Origin: Metallosphaera hakonensis JCM 8857 = DSM 7519
Lineage (GTDB): Archaea; Thermoproteota; Thermoprotei_A; Sulfolobales; Sulfolobaceae
DNA length: 64,000 bases
Assembly (NCBI RefSeq): GCF_003201675.2
Contig: NZ_CP029287.2
Coordinates: 248,001-312,000 of the forward strand
Direction: 5' to 3'
Shown here: in pieces, positions 8,633 through 17,867 of the stretch
Layout: each line of letters opens with the position of its first letter
Position numbering within the stretch: position 1 is the stretch's first letter
Made by a program: the position numbers and the translations under genes
The notes under the pieces: generated by a model
The model's database searches: none
Told to the model about the DNA's origin: nothing
Seen by the model: the letters and a program-made list of their open reading frames with translations, nothing else

Positions 8633-9190
8633 TTAGACACCCAACGGGAGTATCTTTTCGAAGACCTTCTCAAATACTTGATAAGCCTCTTCACCGAAGA
8701 GTACAACCATAACTTCATTGATGGATCTAGGTTTAAATTTCAGGAAAACATCACTCATGGTTTCTGCACATACATCGTAGGGCATACCGTATATACCCGT
8801 GGAGATTGCTGGAAAAGCTATGCTTCTCAGCCCCAATTTCTCAGCCATCTCTAGGGACTTCCTTATGGCCAATTCCAATTTCTCCCTACCCTCGATCCCG
8901 TATCTGGGGCCCACTGCATGTATGACGTACTTGGCTTTTAGGGAACCTGCACTAGTTACAGCGACGCCCCCAACGGGAACTGGACCGTACTTCCTCACGT
9001 ACTCTTCGCTTTCCCTCTGAATGATCTCACCTCCTCTCCTAACTATTGCCCAGGCTACTCCTCCGCCGTGAGAGAGATAGGGGTTTGCAGCGTTAACTAT
9101 GGCATCAGCTTCGATCTCAGTGATTTCCCCCTTCAAGAGAATGATCCTGTATCCGTGGAAAAAGGACCTCATAGTAAAAAAGACACACAA
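8633..9190 (-). CDS. Macro-domain protein (ADP-ribose binding/hydrolase)
   Basis: A 185-residue Appr-1''-p processing (macro) domain. Visible motifs: GEITEIEADAIVNAANPYL at the N-terminus, the loop HGGGVAWAI, PVGGVAVTSAG, YVIHAVGP and the second loop FPAISTGIYGMP. The N-x-N and G-rich loops match the O-acetyl-ADP-ribose deacetylase/MacroD class. The true start may be Met7 (9172) because the family usually starts just before the first strand. It would remove ADP-ribose or process its derivatives in the cytoplasm. It lies head to tail with the membrane protein gene to its right, separated by 6 bp. Confidence 0.93.
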   Translation of the reverse strand: MCVFFTMRSFFHGYRIILLKGEITEIEADAIVNAANPYLSHGGGVAWAIVRRGGEIIQRESEEYVRKYGPVPVGGVAVTSAGSLKAKYVIHAVGPRYGIEGREKLELAIRKSLEMAEKLGLRSIAFPAISTGIYGMPYDVCAETMSDVFLKFKPRSINEVMVVLFGEEAYQVFEKVFEKILPLGV

Positions 9191-9196
9191 CTTATT

Positions 9197-9730
9197 CTAA
9201 AAGCTTTTAGTACGTTGGCTGGTTTCAACATATTTGACCAATAGCATCACTATACCCGCCATTTTCACTATGTCCCCTAGGATTGAGACTATCCCTAGGC
9301 TGAAGAGATAGAGTGGCAGACCGAAAGTGAAAATTACCGCTCCCCAAAAGAACAAGGAGGAGAAAAGCTTGGAAACCTTGTTGGCCGTGAGGTAGATGGA
9401 TATCCCGGCAAAGGGTTCCAGAGTATATCCCAGAAGAATGACTTCAATACCCAGAAAATTGTGTTGAAAGGCTAAGATCAATCCCACAAGGGTGATAAGT
9501 ATGGCTGCCAAAGCTAGGTAAGTCATTAACCAGGGCCTCTCCAGTTGGCTTTTACTGTAACTCACGAAGGACGGGATTGCCATCACCCAGACCACAGCCA
9601 TGATGAGAAGGAAAGGAGTTGAAAGGGCGTAGGAGATACCGTTTTCCTCCAGCAGAACCAGGCCATACAGGATCACCAACGAGGCGATTAAGCTTATGAC
9701 GTTTCCTTGGAATAGGTATCGACCATTCAT
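9197..9730 (-). CDS. Polytopic membrane protein, unknown function
   Basis: A 177-residue protein with about six hydrophobic segments (residues ~10-30, 37-55, 68-90, 93-110, 120-140, 143-165). The length and layout resemble DUF996-type archaeal membrane proteins, but I cannot confirm that. It ends 6 bp before the macro-domain start, suggesting co-transcription. No catalytic motif is visible. Confidence 0.7.
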   Translation of the reverse strand: MNGRYLFQGNVISLIASLVILYGLVLLEENGISYALSTPFLLIMAVVWVMAIPSFVSYSKSQLERPWLMTYLALAAILITLVGLILAFQHNFLGIEVILLGYTLEPFAGISIYLTANKVSKLFSSLFFWGAVIFTFGLPLYLFSLGIVSILGDIVKMAGIVMLLVKYVETSQRTKSF

Positions 9731-10223
9731 AATTTCAAGTTAACATTCGCTGAAATAAACATTCATTAATCGAGATTTAAGATAGGGAACTTGAATTTTT
9801 TGTTTTATGTAATAACTGTTCATCTTTCCTGAGGTAAAACTGGTAGTCCATAACATGTGGGAGTTGCTGAACCTGTAATAGCCTTAAAAATACAGAACTG
9901 ACGTTGCATCTATTGAATATAGTTAGATTTATCGATAATAATGAAAGTCCATGATTAATATTATACTCCCCGACGCTTTAAAGGGTAACTTAACCTACTC
10001 TGATACACCAAGCGGTTCTGGAGCTACATTATACTTTAAACTATGACTAGATTAAAGCTGTTCTACTCAAGTTACGGATACATGAAAGTTCAGTATTGAA
10101 GGCCCGTGAATGTTAGGACATTGCTTAGCTTAAAAACTCCACATCAAAACTAAGTCTTACTTCTAAAACGTGAAAGCGACGTACTTTTCAGGTAATTTTC
10201 GCGACCATATCCTCTCCAAAAGC
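9731..10223. other. Intergenic with repeat R5 copy 2
   Basis: 9963-10053 is a ~90-bp copy of repeat R5 (CCCCGACGCTTTAAAGGGTA ... CTTTAAACTATGACTAG). The rest is AT-rich, with no gene that I can support. Confidence 0.6.
9963..10053. repeat. ~95-bp dispersed repeat, family R5, copy 2
   Basis: Same orientation as the copies at 2023 and 40855, and more diverged (about 75-80% by eye). The ends are again imperfect inverted repeats around CTTTAAA. Confidence 0.6.
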
Positions 10224-11054
10224 TCACACCGTCTTGCTCTCGTAGATGTTTCTATAATACATTCTATTAAATATTAGTAGCGAAATACTGAAGAGTAAGG
10301 CAATCCACACCACCAACGTCATAGAACCTATTCCCACAGAGAAGAGATCACCCGACGAGGAGGCCGTAACGCTATCAAGAGCCCGTAAATGAATTTGATG
10401 TCCGTAGTATCCTTCTACCAACAGATATTCCATATCCGCAAACGGCGAACCGTATACTAGGTTACCTAAATTAGTATATAATGAAGCGAATCCAAATGCA
10501 TATCCTAAAATTAATGGAACGAAACTCACGATTTGATTCGTAGCTAGATTGAAACCTAAGTATTTAATTACTAATAGTTGAAGGAAGAGTGAAAACGAAG
10601 TAAAGAAGATACCCGCAAATATGCCAGATATCAATATCAACGGTAAGTTTGCAGGCGATATTTGAAACCCAAAATGGTAAGAGAAAAACAAATCCACCAA
10701 CGCTAAAAGTATAAGGCTGTAAATTAAGGACGTAACTACGCCTGAAATTGTTAGCCCCAGTATATAATCCAAGGCCTTCATTTTACTAGATCTTAAAAGA
10801 TATGGAATGGAGCCCGTGTGATAAGCGACACTATACATCAATGAAACTCCTATCGATGAAAAGGAGAGAAGAATAAGTACTCCGTACCAACTCGAGGTGT
10901 AAAATTCGTAGGCTTCATTGGGTAGATGGGGTGGCAAAGACGCGCTCTCAACAAATGCTCCAATTATTGCCCAAAACACTATAAACAATAATCCCCAACC
11001 TACTAGGGCTGGGTTAGTTGAAAGTCTTCTAGTAAGATAAATTTCCAGTCTCAT
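10224..11054 (-). CDS. ABC-2-like transporter permease
   Basis: A 276-residue protein with six predicted membrane segments, a first one after a basic N-terminus (MRLEIYLTRRLSTNPALVGW), and a large loop before the last segment. This topology fits ABC-2-type export permeases. It is divergently transcribed, about 97 bp from an ABC ATPase gene (11151), which I take as its partner. The cargo is unknown. The shared intergenic region probably holds both promoters, and the wHTH gene at 12543 is a candidate regulator. Confidence 0.7.
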   Translation of the reverse strand: MRLEIYLTRRLSTNPALVGWGLLFIVFWAIIGAFVESASLPPHLPNEAYEFYTSSWYGVLILLSFSSIGVSLMYSVAYHTGSIPYLLRSSKMKALDYILGLTISGVVTSLIYSLILLALVDLFFSYHFGFQISPANLPLILISGIFAGIFFTSFSLFLQLLVIKYLGFNLATNQIVSFVPLILGYAFGFASLYTNLGNLVYGSPFADMEYLLVEGYYGHQIHLRALDSVTASSSGDLFSVGIGSMTLVVWIALLFSISLLIFNRMYYRNIYESKTV

Positions 11055-11150
11055 AATCTGGAAATAGGTAACCGGCTATTTAATTACTCCAAATAGTTCA
11101 GATACTGAACCGTCATTTCGCCTTATAAATTCCTTGGCATAGGTTATATT

Positions 11151-11942
11151 ATGATTGAACTGAAAAATGTGAGAATTACGCTATCTAGAAGGGGGTACGA
11201 AAGATTTGATTTGGAAAACATGAATTTGAAGGTCAATGGAGAAAAAGTCATAATACTGGGGCCCAACGGGAGCGGCAAAACCACATTGCTGAAGGCTATT
11301 TCCGGTTTATTACCATACTCTGGTAGTATATTAATAAATGGTATTGAGGTTAAGAAGATAAGGAATTGCATCGAATATTCCACGAATCTACCCGAGGCAT
11401 ATGAGATAGGCATAACTGTAAACGATATAGTTTATCTTTATGAAGAATTGAAAGGTCTAGATAGGAGCCTTTTCTTGGAAATGCTTAAGTCTTTAAACCT
11501 CGGTGAGGAAATTCTAAGAAGGAAGCTATACGTATTATCTGCAGGACAATCAGTTCTGGTAAGGACTTCCTTGGCGTTAGCTTCCCGGCCTGAGATATTC
11601 GGGTTGGATGTGCCCTTTGAAAACGTAGACGCAGCCAGGAGGTATGTGATATCGAGATACATCAAGGAGTACGGTAAAGAGGGGATCTTGGTGACTCATG
11701 AATTGGACATGTTAAGCTTATTCAAAGACTATAAGGCCTACTTCCTAGTGAGTAATAAACTGCAAGGTCCAGTTACTGTACTCGAACTGTTAGAGAGCTC
11801 TATCGTAGAAGGGGAGAGAGAAGACGCTTTGCTAACAATCGATGTCATGGGCAAGAAGATATCTCTAGTTAAGGGAGATTCAGGAATGAAGTTTGGGGCT
11901 TTGGGATCCCTTAACAGAAATTATGGCATAATAAATGTATAA
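11151..11942 (+). CDS. ABC transporter ATP-binding protein with altered Walker B
   Basis: A 263-residue ABC ATPase. Walker A GPNGSGKTTLLK is near residues 38-49, a signature VLSAGQSVLVRTSLAL near 130-145, and the H-loop in GILVTHELDML. The Walker B segment reads IFGLDVPFENVD: the aspartate is present but the following catalytic glutamate is Val (usual LDEPFENVD), so hydrolysis may be slow or depend on a partner. A C-terminal ~60-residue extension has no recognised domain. It is the first gene of a rightward group with a membrane protein and a wHTH regulator. Confidence 0.88.
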   Translation: MIELKNVRITLSRRGYERFDLENMNLKVNGEKVIILGPNGSGKTTLLKAISGLLPYSGSILINGIEVKKIRNCIEYSTNLPEAYEIGITVNDIVYLYEELKGLDRSLFLEMLKSLNLGEEILRRKLYVLSAGQSVLVRTSLALASRPEIFGLDVPFENVDAARRYVISRYIKEYGKEGILVTHELDMLSLFKDYKAYFLVSNKLQGPVTVLELLESSIVEGEREDALLTIDVMGKKISLVKGDSGMKFGALGSLNRNYGIINV

Positions 11943-11973
11943 ATTAATAATGACTTAACAAAAGTGTTTCCCT

Positions 11974-12550
11974 ATGAGTAGAACAATTGAAGAGGCAGAA
12001 AAACTAGCTAAGAGAATATTAACACATAAAATAAGAAAAACATTGGGGGGAGTACTACATTTTTTGGTCCACCTATATCGTAGTTGTTGGAATATTGTAC
12101 TCTATTCCTCAACTACGGTCCATTACTTCGTATTTATTGATACCTTTAGTATTAATATACATCGTCTATACCTCGGTGCTATTCCATAAGGCGTACACTA
12201 AAAGAGAGTTCCTAAATTCTTCTAAAAATAAGTTGAGATATGTCATATTCTCTGTATTTCTCGTGACTATTATTGGGATATGGATGTACTCTCTAATTTT
12301 ATTCAACGATTTTTCTTACTATGTTATTTCCATCGCCATGTATGTCTCCATAGTCTCTTTTCAAATATATAATATAGCTAGGGAGACGGGAAAAGTTAGA
12401 TACTATGACCATATTGCCGTGATATCATTCGTCCTCTCTATGCTGTTGGGACCGTTCAACTACCTTATGTATTACGTCTATTTCTTTCCTTGGATATATG
12501 CAGGAGTGAAATCAATCATTGAAAGTTACGAGGGAACTGACGATGAGTAG
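11974..12550 (+). pseudogene. Membrane protein gene with a frameshift in a G6 run
   Basis: The reading frame opens at 11974 with a soluble helix (MSRTIEEAEKLAKRILTHK) and continues after a shift at the run of six G (12045-12050) into a frame encoding EYYIFWSTYIVVVGILYSIP and four more membrane segments to the TAG at 12550. Removing one G gives one uninterrupted ~191-residue protein. Either a real mutation, a sequencing error in the homopolymer, or programmed slippage explains this. It sits between the ABC ATPase and the wHTH gene, so it may be an additional transporter subunit. Confidence 0.65.
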
Positions 12551-12869
12551 TGGCGAAAAGGATCTCAAAGAACTAATGGAGTTATTAAATAATAAGGCGT
12601 TCTCCAACTCAGCTAGGTTAGGAATCATGATCGCCCTCTATTACGAGAATAGGATGAGTTTTACGGAATTACTCAACTTCAGTTCTTTACCGAAAAGTTC
12701 CCTCTCGTTCCATTTGCAAGTTTTAGAGGATGAAGGTTTCATAAAAACGTATAAGGTGTTTTCCATAGGTGGAATCAGGACTGAAATAAAAATTACTGAT
12801 AATGGTAAACAAATAATAAAGAAATATCTTAGCTATATTAAGAATTTAAAAGAGGAGAACAAAAAATAG
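12543..12869 (+). CDS. Winged-helix transcriptional regulator (ArsR/MarR-like)
   Basis: A 108-residue protein counted from the ATG at 12543, which overlaps the preceding gene by 8 bp (ATGAGTAG); an upstream start at 12519 is less likely. The wHTH reads MIALYYENRMSFTELLNFSS then LPKSSLSFHLQVLEDEGFI, the DNA-recognition helix, and a wing GGIRTEIKITDNG. It is similar to HTH_DUF4364/ArsR-like one-wing regulators. Translational coupling with the membrane protein gene suggests it controls the ABC locus. Confidence 0.85.
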   Translation: MSSGEKDLKELMELLNNKAFSNSARLGIMIALYYENRMSFTELLNFSSLPKSSLSFHLQVLEDEGFIKTYKVFSIGGIRTEIKITDNGKQIIKKYLSYIKNLKEENKK

Positions 12870-12895
12870 GAAAGTTCTTAAATTAAATCGGTTGG

Positions 12896-14461
12896 TTATT
12901 CGCTCTCTCTTTCTCCAAAGGCTTCCTTGTGCACTTCGAAGTTCCTCTGCTTGAGACCTTGGACTATCCCTAAGGGGTAGAATACTAAGATGGAGACTAC
13001 AGCGACGATCACCGTGGACAAATCGAAAGATATTAGGTTAAGGGCACCGTCTGATCCAATGTAAGTCATGACAGTCAAGAAAGCTATGTAAGCCATATAC
13101 CATAGGGACTCCATAAATCCCTCCTTCACTTTACCTATCACCCCTAGCACCCCACTCACTGCAGCCAGGATTATCACAGAATAAGGTACAGCTGGCCATC
13201 CGCTCCAGAAAACTATGAGTCCAGAGGCTATGAACGCTATGGGCGCTATCACCGAGCCAGTTACCACTCTGTAGTTCGTTGCTTCCTGTTTCCTCAACAC
13301 CATTAATGCCACTGGATTGGTCGCGAAACCTATATATCCCGCCACAGTGGCGTCATCAATAAGCCCGTAAATTGAGGGTACTGGCGCGAATAGGAAAGCT
13401 ATTACTGAACCTATCGCAGCGAAGACTATTAACGCCCAGTAAGGTATCGCGTACTTTTCATGAAGTTGCATCATCTTGCTATTGACGAAGCCAGAACGGG
13501 CGCTGGCGAAGAGCACTCTGGCCCCCGATCCCATGTAAACGTAGCCCGTTAAGAAAGGTCCCACTATCCCTCCTATGAGTAGGAGTATTAGCGCTACTTG
13601 GGCGTCGTGGGCCGAAGCAAGGTCTATGAATGGGTTTCCCTGCACGTTACTTAGACCGGCCCAATCCCCTACCGCAACCCCAAATTTGCTCCAGTCCAGG
13701 TTAGTGAGGAACACGAAGTTGAAGAACATGTAAATTATTCCCTCGATTATCACGGTAATAATTAGGGCGTAGATCAGGTAAGTCTTGTTCTTTACTTCCT
13801 CAGCTAGATCTGGAATTACCCTCGCACCTCCGAAGGCGAACATTGCATAGGGCATGGCCGCAAATATTCCTCCCACGCCGTAGGGTAAAATTCCGTGATA
13901 GGCGGTGAGATTTGAGGGGTTGTAGTATATCAAAAGCAGCAGGAACGCAGGCAGTAGGTAAATGATGTACTTTATGGTACCGAAACCTGAGGTCACTCTA
14001 GCGAAGGTCTTGATCCCGTAATAGTTGAAAGGTATGTATGCAAGCATGATGAGTACTCCCACCAATGCCCCCTCAAGGGTAGGAATTCCATCATGAAGCA
14101 AGGAGGGGAATATGAAGGAGAGACCTTCTATGGTGGCAAATGCCTCTATGGGTGGGATGAATATATACCAGACGAGATCTGCCATCGCGTTTATCAGGTT
14201 TGTTACTGCTCCATGACTATAAATGGAAAATCTAGAAGGCCCCCCAGCCTCAGGAAAGTTCTGAGACAGCTCTATGTAAGTCACCGATATGGTCGTGTAG
14301 AAGATTATTCCAAGGAGCCAGGAAAACATGCTTCCAGGACCTGCAACCGCAGACATCTCCAGCGGGCTGAAGAATATGGCAGTAGCGACGGCAGAGGATA
14401 TTCCTATTATTATTAGTGATTTGAGACCTATTTCTTTCTTTAAACCTTTATCACCGGACAT
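12896..14461 (-). CDS. APC-family amino acid permease
   Basis: A 521-residue polytopic transporter with about 12 membrane helices. The start is placed at the ATG at 14461 ([20 protein letters not shown]), since residues upstream in the longer frame (from 14509) are not family-like. [19 protein letters not shown] corresponds to APC helix 1 with its unwound GxG-like region; EAGGPSRFS is the conserved motif after helix 2-3. It imports amino acids or related amines by proton symport. Substrate unknown. It is convergent with the wHTH gene. Confidence 0.88.
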   Translation of the reverse strand: MSGDKGLKKEIGLKSLIIIGISSAVATAIFFSPLEMSAVAGPGSMFSWLLGIIFYTTISVTYIELSQNFPEAGGPSRFSIYSHGAVTNLINAMADLVWYIFIPPIEAFATIEGLSFIFPSLLHDGIPTLEGALVGVLIMLAYIPFNYYGIKTFARVTSGFGTIKYIIYLLPAFLLLLIYYNPSNLTAYHGILPYGVGGIFAAMPYAMFAFGGARVIPDLAEEVKNKTYLIYALIITVIIEGIIYMFFNFVFLTNLDWSKFGVAVGDWAGLSNVQGNPFIDLASAHDAQVALILLLIGGIVGPFLTGYVYMGSGARVLFASARSGFVNSKMMQLHEKYAIPYWALIVFAAIGSVIAFLFAPVPSIYGLIDDATVAGYIGFATNPVALMVLRKQEATNYRVVTGSVIAPIAFIASGLIVFWSGWPAVPYSVIILAAVSGVLGVIGKVKEGFMESLWYMAYIAFLTVMTYIGSDGALNLISFDLSTVIVAVVSILVFYPLGIVQGLKQRNFEVHKEAFGERESE

Positions 14462-14938
14462 ACCAAGTCTTGTGCATTCATAAAATATAAGATTGTTTAT
14501 TATATTCAATGATTTAGGTTATATAAATCGACTTTACTGATATAAAGTCTCAAATATTTTGTATATCTATTTAAACATGTTTCTGATGGTTTGAGTTTAA
14601 GTGATCCATATAGAGATCGTGGCAGAGCTGTCCTCCAGCTATGACCAACTGTAGATAGAGATTTGATTTTCAAATGCGTGCTATCACGAATATATTACCA
14701 CTCTATCTGTTAAAAGGGCCTCAACATTTGGGGGTTCGGTGCGAATAGTTCATTTATTGACGAGATTCGTTTTATTTAAAGAATTATAACAATCTTCATG
14801 AATATCATTACCACTTTCATATATTTCCAGGCTTCTACCATACTAAATTCCTTGTAGTAAACTCCACCATAATATGCATGCTTCGAAATGATCCTAATAA
14901 TGTCATATCAGCGTTGTTCATGCATAGGCCAAGAATTA
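14462..14938. other. Intergenic, no feature recognised
   Basis: AT-rich sequence with the permease promoter near 14500-14530 (TATATAAATCG on the plus strand near 14519). No repeat family or open frame of interest. Confidence 0.5.
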
Positions 14939-15439
14939 TTAAGTTACCTTACGAAAATTTGTTTTCTTGGAGATATCTGATAATCCTTTGCTTCCATTTG
15001 CCTCAAAGAACTTGGCGAACATCTCGTTCTCTTTACTACCCTTAGTTAAAATCCTCAACAATGTTCCCATCTCTTCACCGGGATTTGACTCAATCAGCGG
15101 GGATTTCACTTCCGTTGGCCCACCTTCAAACACCTCCACGTTATCTCCCTTGACATTCACGTAAACTCCCTTGCTCTCAATCATGTAAAGCCCTTGTTCA
15201 TCCTTATCTCCAATTACCCTATACATGTAAAGGGTGATCATCAACGATCCATCGTCTCTCTGAGTTACTGTCGCTGTTACCTTCATATCACCCAATGAAC
15301 TCTTTACCTTGTGAACTAGGCTGTGGGAGGTTGAGACGTTCCTGTCCTCCATTGCGTAATATCCATCTTTGAGCTGAACTTCCTTTAACACCTTGACGCT
15401 TGATTTCTCAAGTAATTCCTTTAAGCTCTCCTTCGCCAT
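14939..15439 (-). CDS. Conserved hypothetical protein (beta-rich, 166 aa)
   Basis: I do not recognise the family. The 166-residue protein starts MAKESLKELLEKSSVKVLKE, has no signal or membrane segment, and alternates short beta-like stretches (VTATVTQRDDGSLMITLYMY, YVNVKGDNVEVFEGG) with a helical C-terminus. Codon use resembles its neighbours and the ATG follows an AT-rich leader, so it is likely real. It stands alone between the permease and the nuclease-helicase gene. Confidence 0.65.
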   Translation of the reverse strand: MAKESLKELLEKSSVKVLKEVQLKDGYYAMEDRNVSTSHSLVHKVKSSLGDMKVTATVTQRDDGSLMITLYMYRVIGDKDEQGLYMIESKGVYVNVKGDNVEVFEGGPTEVKSPLIESNPGEEMGTLLRILTKGSKENEMFAKFFEANGSKGLSDISKKTNFRKVT

Positions 15440-15726
15440 ATGATCACTAAATTACTTTTCGCGAGTAACCTTTTATTTGTTGTCCTAAATATTAGATAAT
15501 CAGGGATTAACTGTGGACTACAACTACGAGTAAGATAGATCCAAGAGAACCACAGTCAAACCTGAATACCTACTCGGTCACTGCTATGATGTTCAATTAG
15601 GTTCGTTCTATTGCCTTAAAAAATAAACCTAATTTATTAAGGACATATGAACAGACTTCAAGATAAGTTTCAAACTTTTTTATTAGAGATCAAACAAAAA
15701 ATAAAGCAACGATGAGGTAGGCATCA

Positions 15727-17523
15727 ATGCCACTACCCGTAATATTACAGGAAATCACTCAAAATTCCTTTGGCGACCTGGTTACTTCGTATAAGGAAAC
15801 GTTTAAGGAAGATCCTTCAATTGAACAGAAAAACGCGTGGAAAAAACTCCTAGAGATTTTCAATACTCTTAACACCCCTCACCCTATTATTATGGAATAT
15901 CCCATATTTACGGATAGAGTTGACGCTATTTTTGTAGATGAGAGCAAAGCTTTGATACTTGAGGCCAAGGGATGGAAACAAGCGAGACGTAAAGATGATA
16001 TCACTGTGGAATCCGATGGGGAACTACGGCTGGATCCATGCTATCAATTGAATAACTACGTAACCAAGATGAACACATTCCATTCCTCTGGGATAAGATT
16101 TGAAGGAGCTCTCTTCCTTTATAATACCAATGATTACTCCTCCTCGGAGTGCGAAGTATTAAGAAACCCCAACGATTTGAAGGTTAAACTAAAAAACTAC
16201 TCACCGAGGAGTAGACAGGACGTTGACAAAATAGTAAACGGCAAATTCGTATTAACGACGGATTTCGTCAAGTTTCTCGCTGAGACTAAGAACTTTTTAC
16301 AGCAGAGCATAGCCAAGGCAATTTTACCCTATGGTTACGGTCTAACAGAGGAGCAGGGGTTAATCTTGAGTAAAGTTTTGAATGTCCTTGAAGATAGAGC
16401 ATCCAATAAGAACTTCCTTGTGAGAGGCGGTAGTGGTTCAGGCAAAAGTCTATTGGCTATAACTCTATTTCTCGAGACCTTAAGTAGAGGTTATTTTACA
16501 ATTCTATCGTACAAGAATCAAAGGTTATTAAATTCTATAAAATTATCCTTAACTGGACTTTCATTAAATAAAACAAATGATAGAGATAAAGTGCAGGCAT
16601 TATCCCAATTTATTATGTTTTACTCAACGGGGTTTGGTTTTGGAGTGGGAGAAAGTAATTTCTCAGATTGGTTTAAGGAAAAATTCGGAGACGAAAAAAT
16701 AGACTTAGTCGTCTATGACGAGGCTCAGAGGATGACTACTAACGTAATAAAAAATTCTCCCAGGGGAAGAGTAAACGTGTATTTCTTCGATGACTTTCAG
16801 ACGTTAATAGGGAATGAGGAGGGAACTGAAGAGAACTTTAGGAGGCATTTAATCAACGTGGAGGAATATCAGTTGTCCTCATCCATAAGAGTACCTAATG
16901 ATTACCTTAATGCGGTAAAAAGCATACTTGACGGTAAGATGGTCAGGATAAAGGATTACGATCTTAGATTGTTTGATGACATTATCTCCATGCTCAACGA
17001 ATTGAGGAAGAGGAAAGAAGAAGGTAGGAAGGTTGCGTTGATTTGCAGTTTTACAGAGTCGGAGGGAGACACGAAAAATAAGACTGAGTGGAACCTGAAA
17101 AACATGAGGATAGGTTACCCATTACAATCTGGATTTGATCTTTACAAGAACGTTAATATAAGGATTAAGTGGCTTATGGACGAGAAGGTCGAATATCCTA
17201 AGTACTGGAGAGGGGAATTGGATCCTCTAGGCTACTGTGCCTCAGTATATGGTGCACAAGGTTTTGAGGCAGATTACGTTGGAGTTGTATGGGGAAGGGA
17301 TATGATTTGGAGGGATTCTTGGACTGTTGATCCGAGTCCAATTACAGATTACGTAGGTGGGGGGAACTCCTTGAGTAAAATAGCGAAAAGAGATAAGGAC
17401 AGAGCACTAAAACTACTGAAGAACAGATATTACGTCATGTTAACAAGGGGTATTAGAGGAGTCTATATCTTCTTCGAGGATTATCAGACCGGAGAAAAAA
17501 TGAAGCAGTTAATCAACGTTTAG
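15727..17523 (+). CDS. Nuclease-helicase fusion: PD-(D/E)XK-like N-terminus with DUF2075 helicase
   Basis: A 598-residue protein. Residues ~55-85 (TDRVDAIFVDESKALILEAKG) look like a PD-(D/E)XK core: D66, then E79-A-K81. Residues ~205-598 are a DUF2075-type SF1 helicase: Walker A GGSGSGKS (234-241), Walker B VVYDEAQ (~328-334), motif V VYGAQGFEADYVGVVWGRDM and motif VI YVMLTRGIRGVYIFFED. Similar fusions are known in bacterial defence loci. It converges with the Csx1 gene 344 bp downstream, with one small frame between. I infer nucleic-acid degradation in anti-mobile-element defence; a DNA-repair role is the alternative. Confidence 0.8.
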   Translation: MPLPVILQEITQNSFGDLVTSYKETFKEDPSIEQKNAWKKLLEIFNTLNTPHPIIMEYPIFTDRVDAIFVDESKALILEAKGWKQARRKDDITVESDGELRLDPCYQLNNYVTKMNTFHSSGIRFEGALFLYNTNDYSSSECEVLRNPNDLKVKLKNYSPRSRQDVDKIVNGKFVLTTDFVKFLAETKNFLQQSIAKAILPYGYGLTEEQGLILSKVLNVLEDRASNKNFLVRGGSGSGKSLLAITLFLETLSRGYFTILSYKNQRLLNSIKLSLTGLSLNKTNDRDKVQALSQFIMFYSTGFGFGVGESNFSDWFKEKFGDEKIDLVVYDEAQRMTTNVIKNSPRGRVNVYFFDDFQTLIGNEEGTEENFRRHLINVEEYQLSSSIRVPNDYLNAVKSILDGKMVRIKDYDLRLFDDIISMLNELRKRKEEGRKVALICSFTESEGDTKNKTEWNLKNMRIGYPLQSGFDLYKNVNIRIKWLMDEKVEYPKYWRGELDPLGYCASVYGAQGFEADYVGVVWGRDMIWRDSWTVDPSPITDYVGGGNSLSKIAKRDKDRALKLLKNRYYVMLTRGIRGVYIFFEDYQTGEKMKQLINV

Positions 17524-17549
17524 TTTCGGCCACATGGGTCTTTTTCAGA

Positions 17550-17681
17550 ATGCTTTCAATGACCATGATAGTATTGGAGTACAAGGGTCTTAAAATATAT
17601 CTTAAAGACGTAGAAAGCCTCAATGCTTTCCTAATAAAATACGGTATTAGTAGAGATGAAGTAACGATTATTTATGGTTAG
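17550..17681 (+). CDS. Possible small protein (43 aa)
   Basis: The frame MLSMTMIVLEYKGLKIYLKD continues to DEVTIIYG. It begins 26 bp after the helicase stop; Met at 17550, 17559 or 17565 are all possible. The alternating hydrophobic pattern and lysine/aspartate content look protein-like. It could be a small partner of the helicase. No family recognised. Confidence 0.35.
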   Translation: MLSMTMIVLEYKGLKIYLKDVESLNAFLIKYGISRDEVTIIYG

Positions 17682-17867
17682 AATTTCCAGAAAATGCAGA
17701 GGCTGTCAAGAAGCCTGGACCAAGTGGCTCTCTCAGTTAATTATAGTCGAAGACAAGGGTCCAATGAATCACACTACAGAACCTAGATCCTTAATAAACT
17801 GTCGATAATATTCGAGTAAAATTGTTAATTTATTTAAACAAATTGATATCCATAACTCGGTTCCTTG

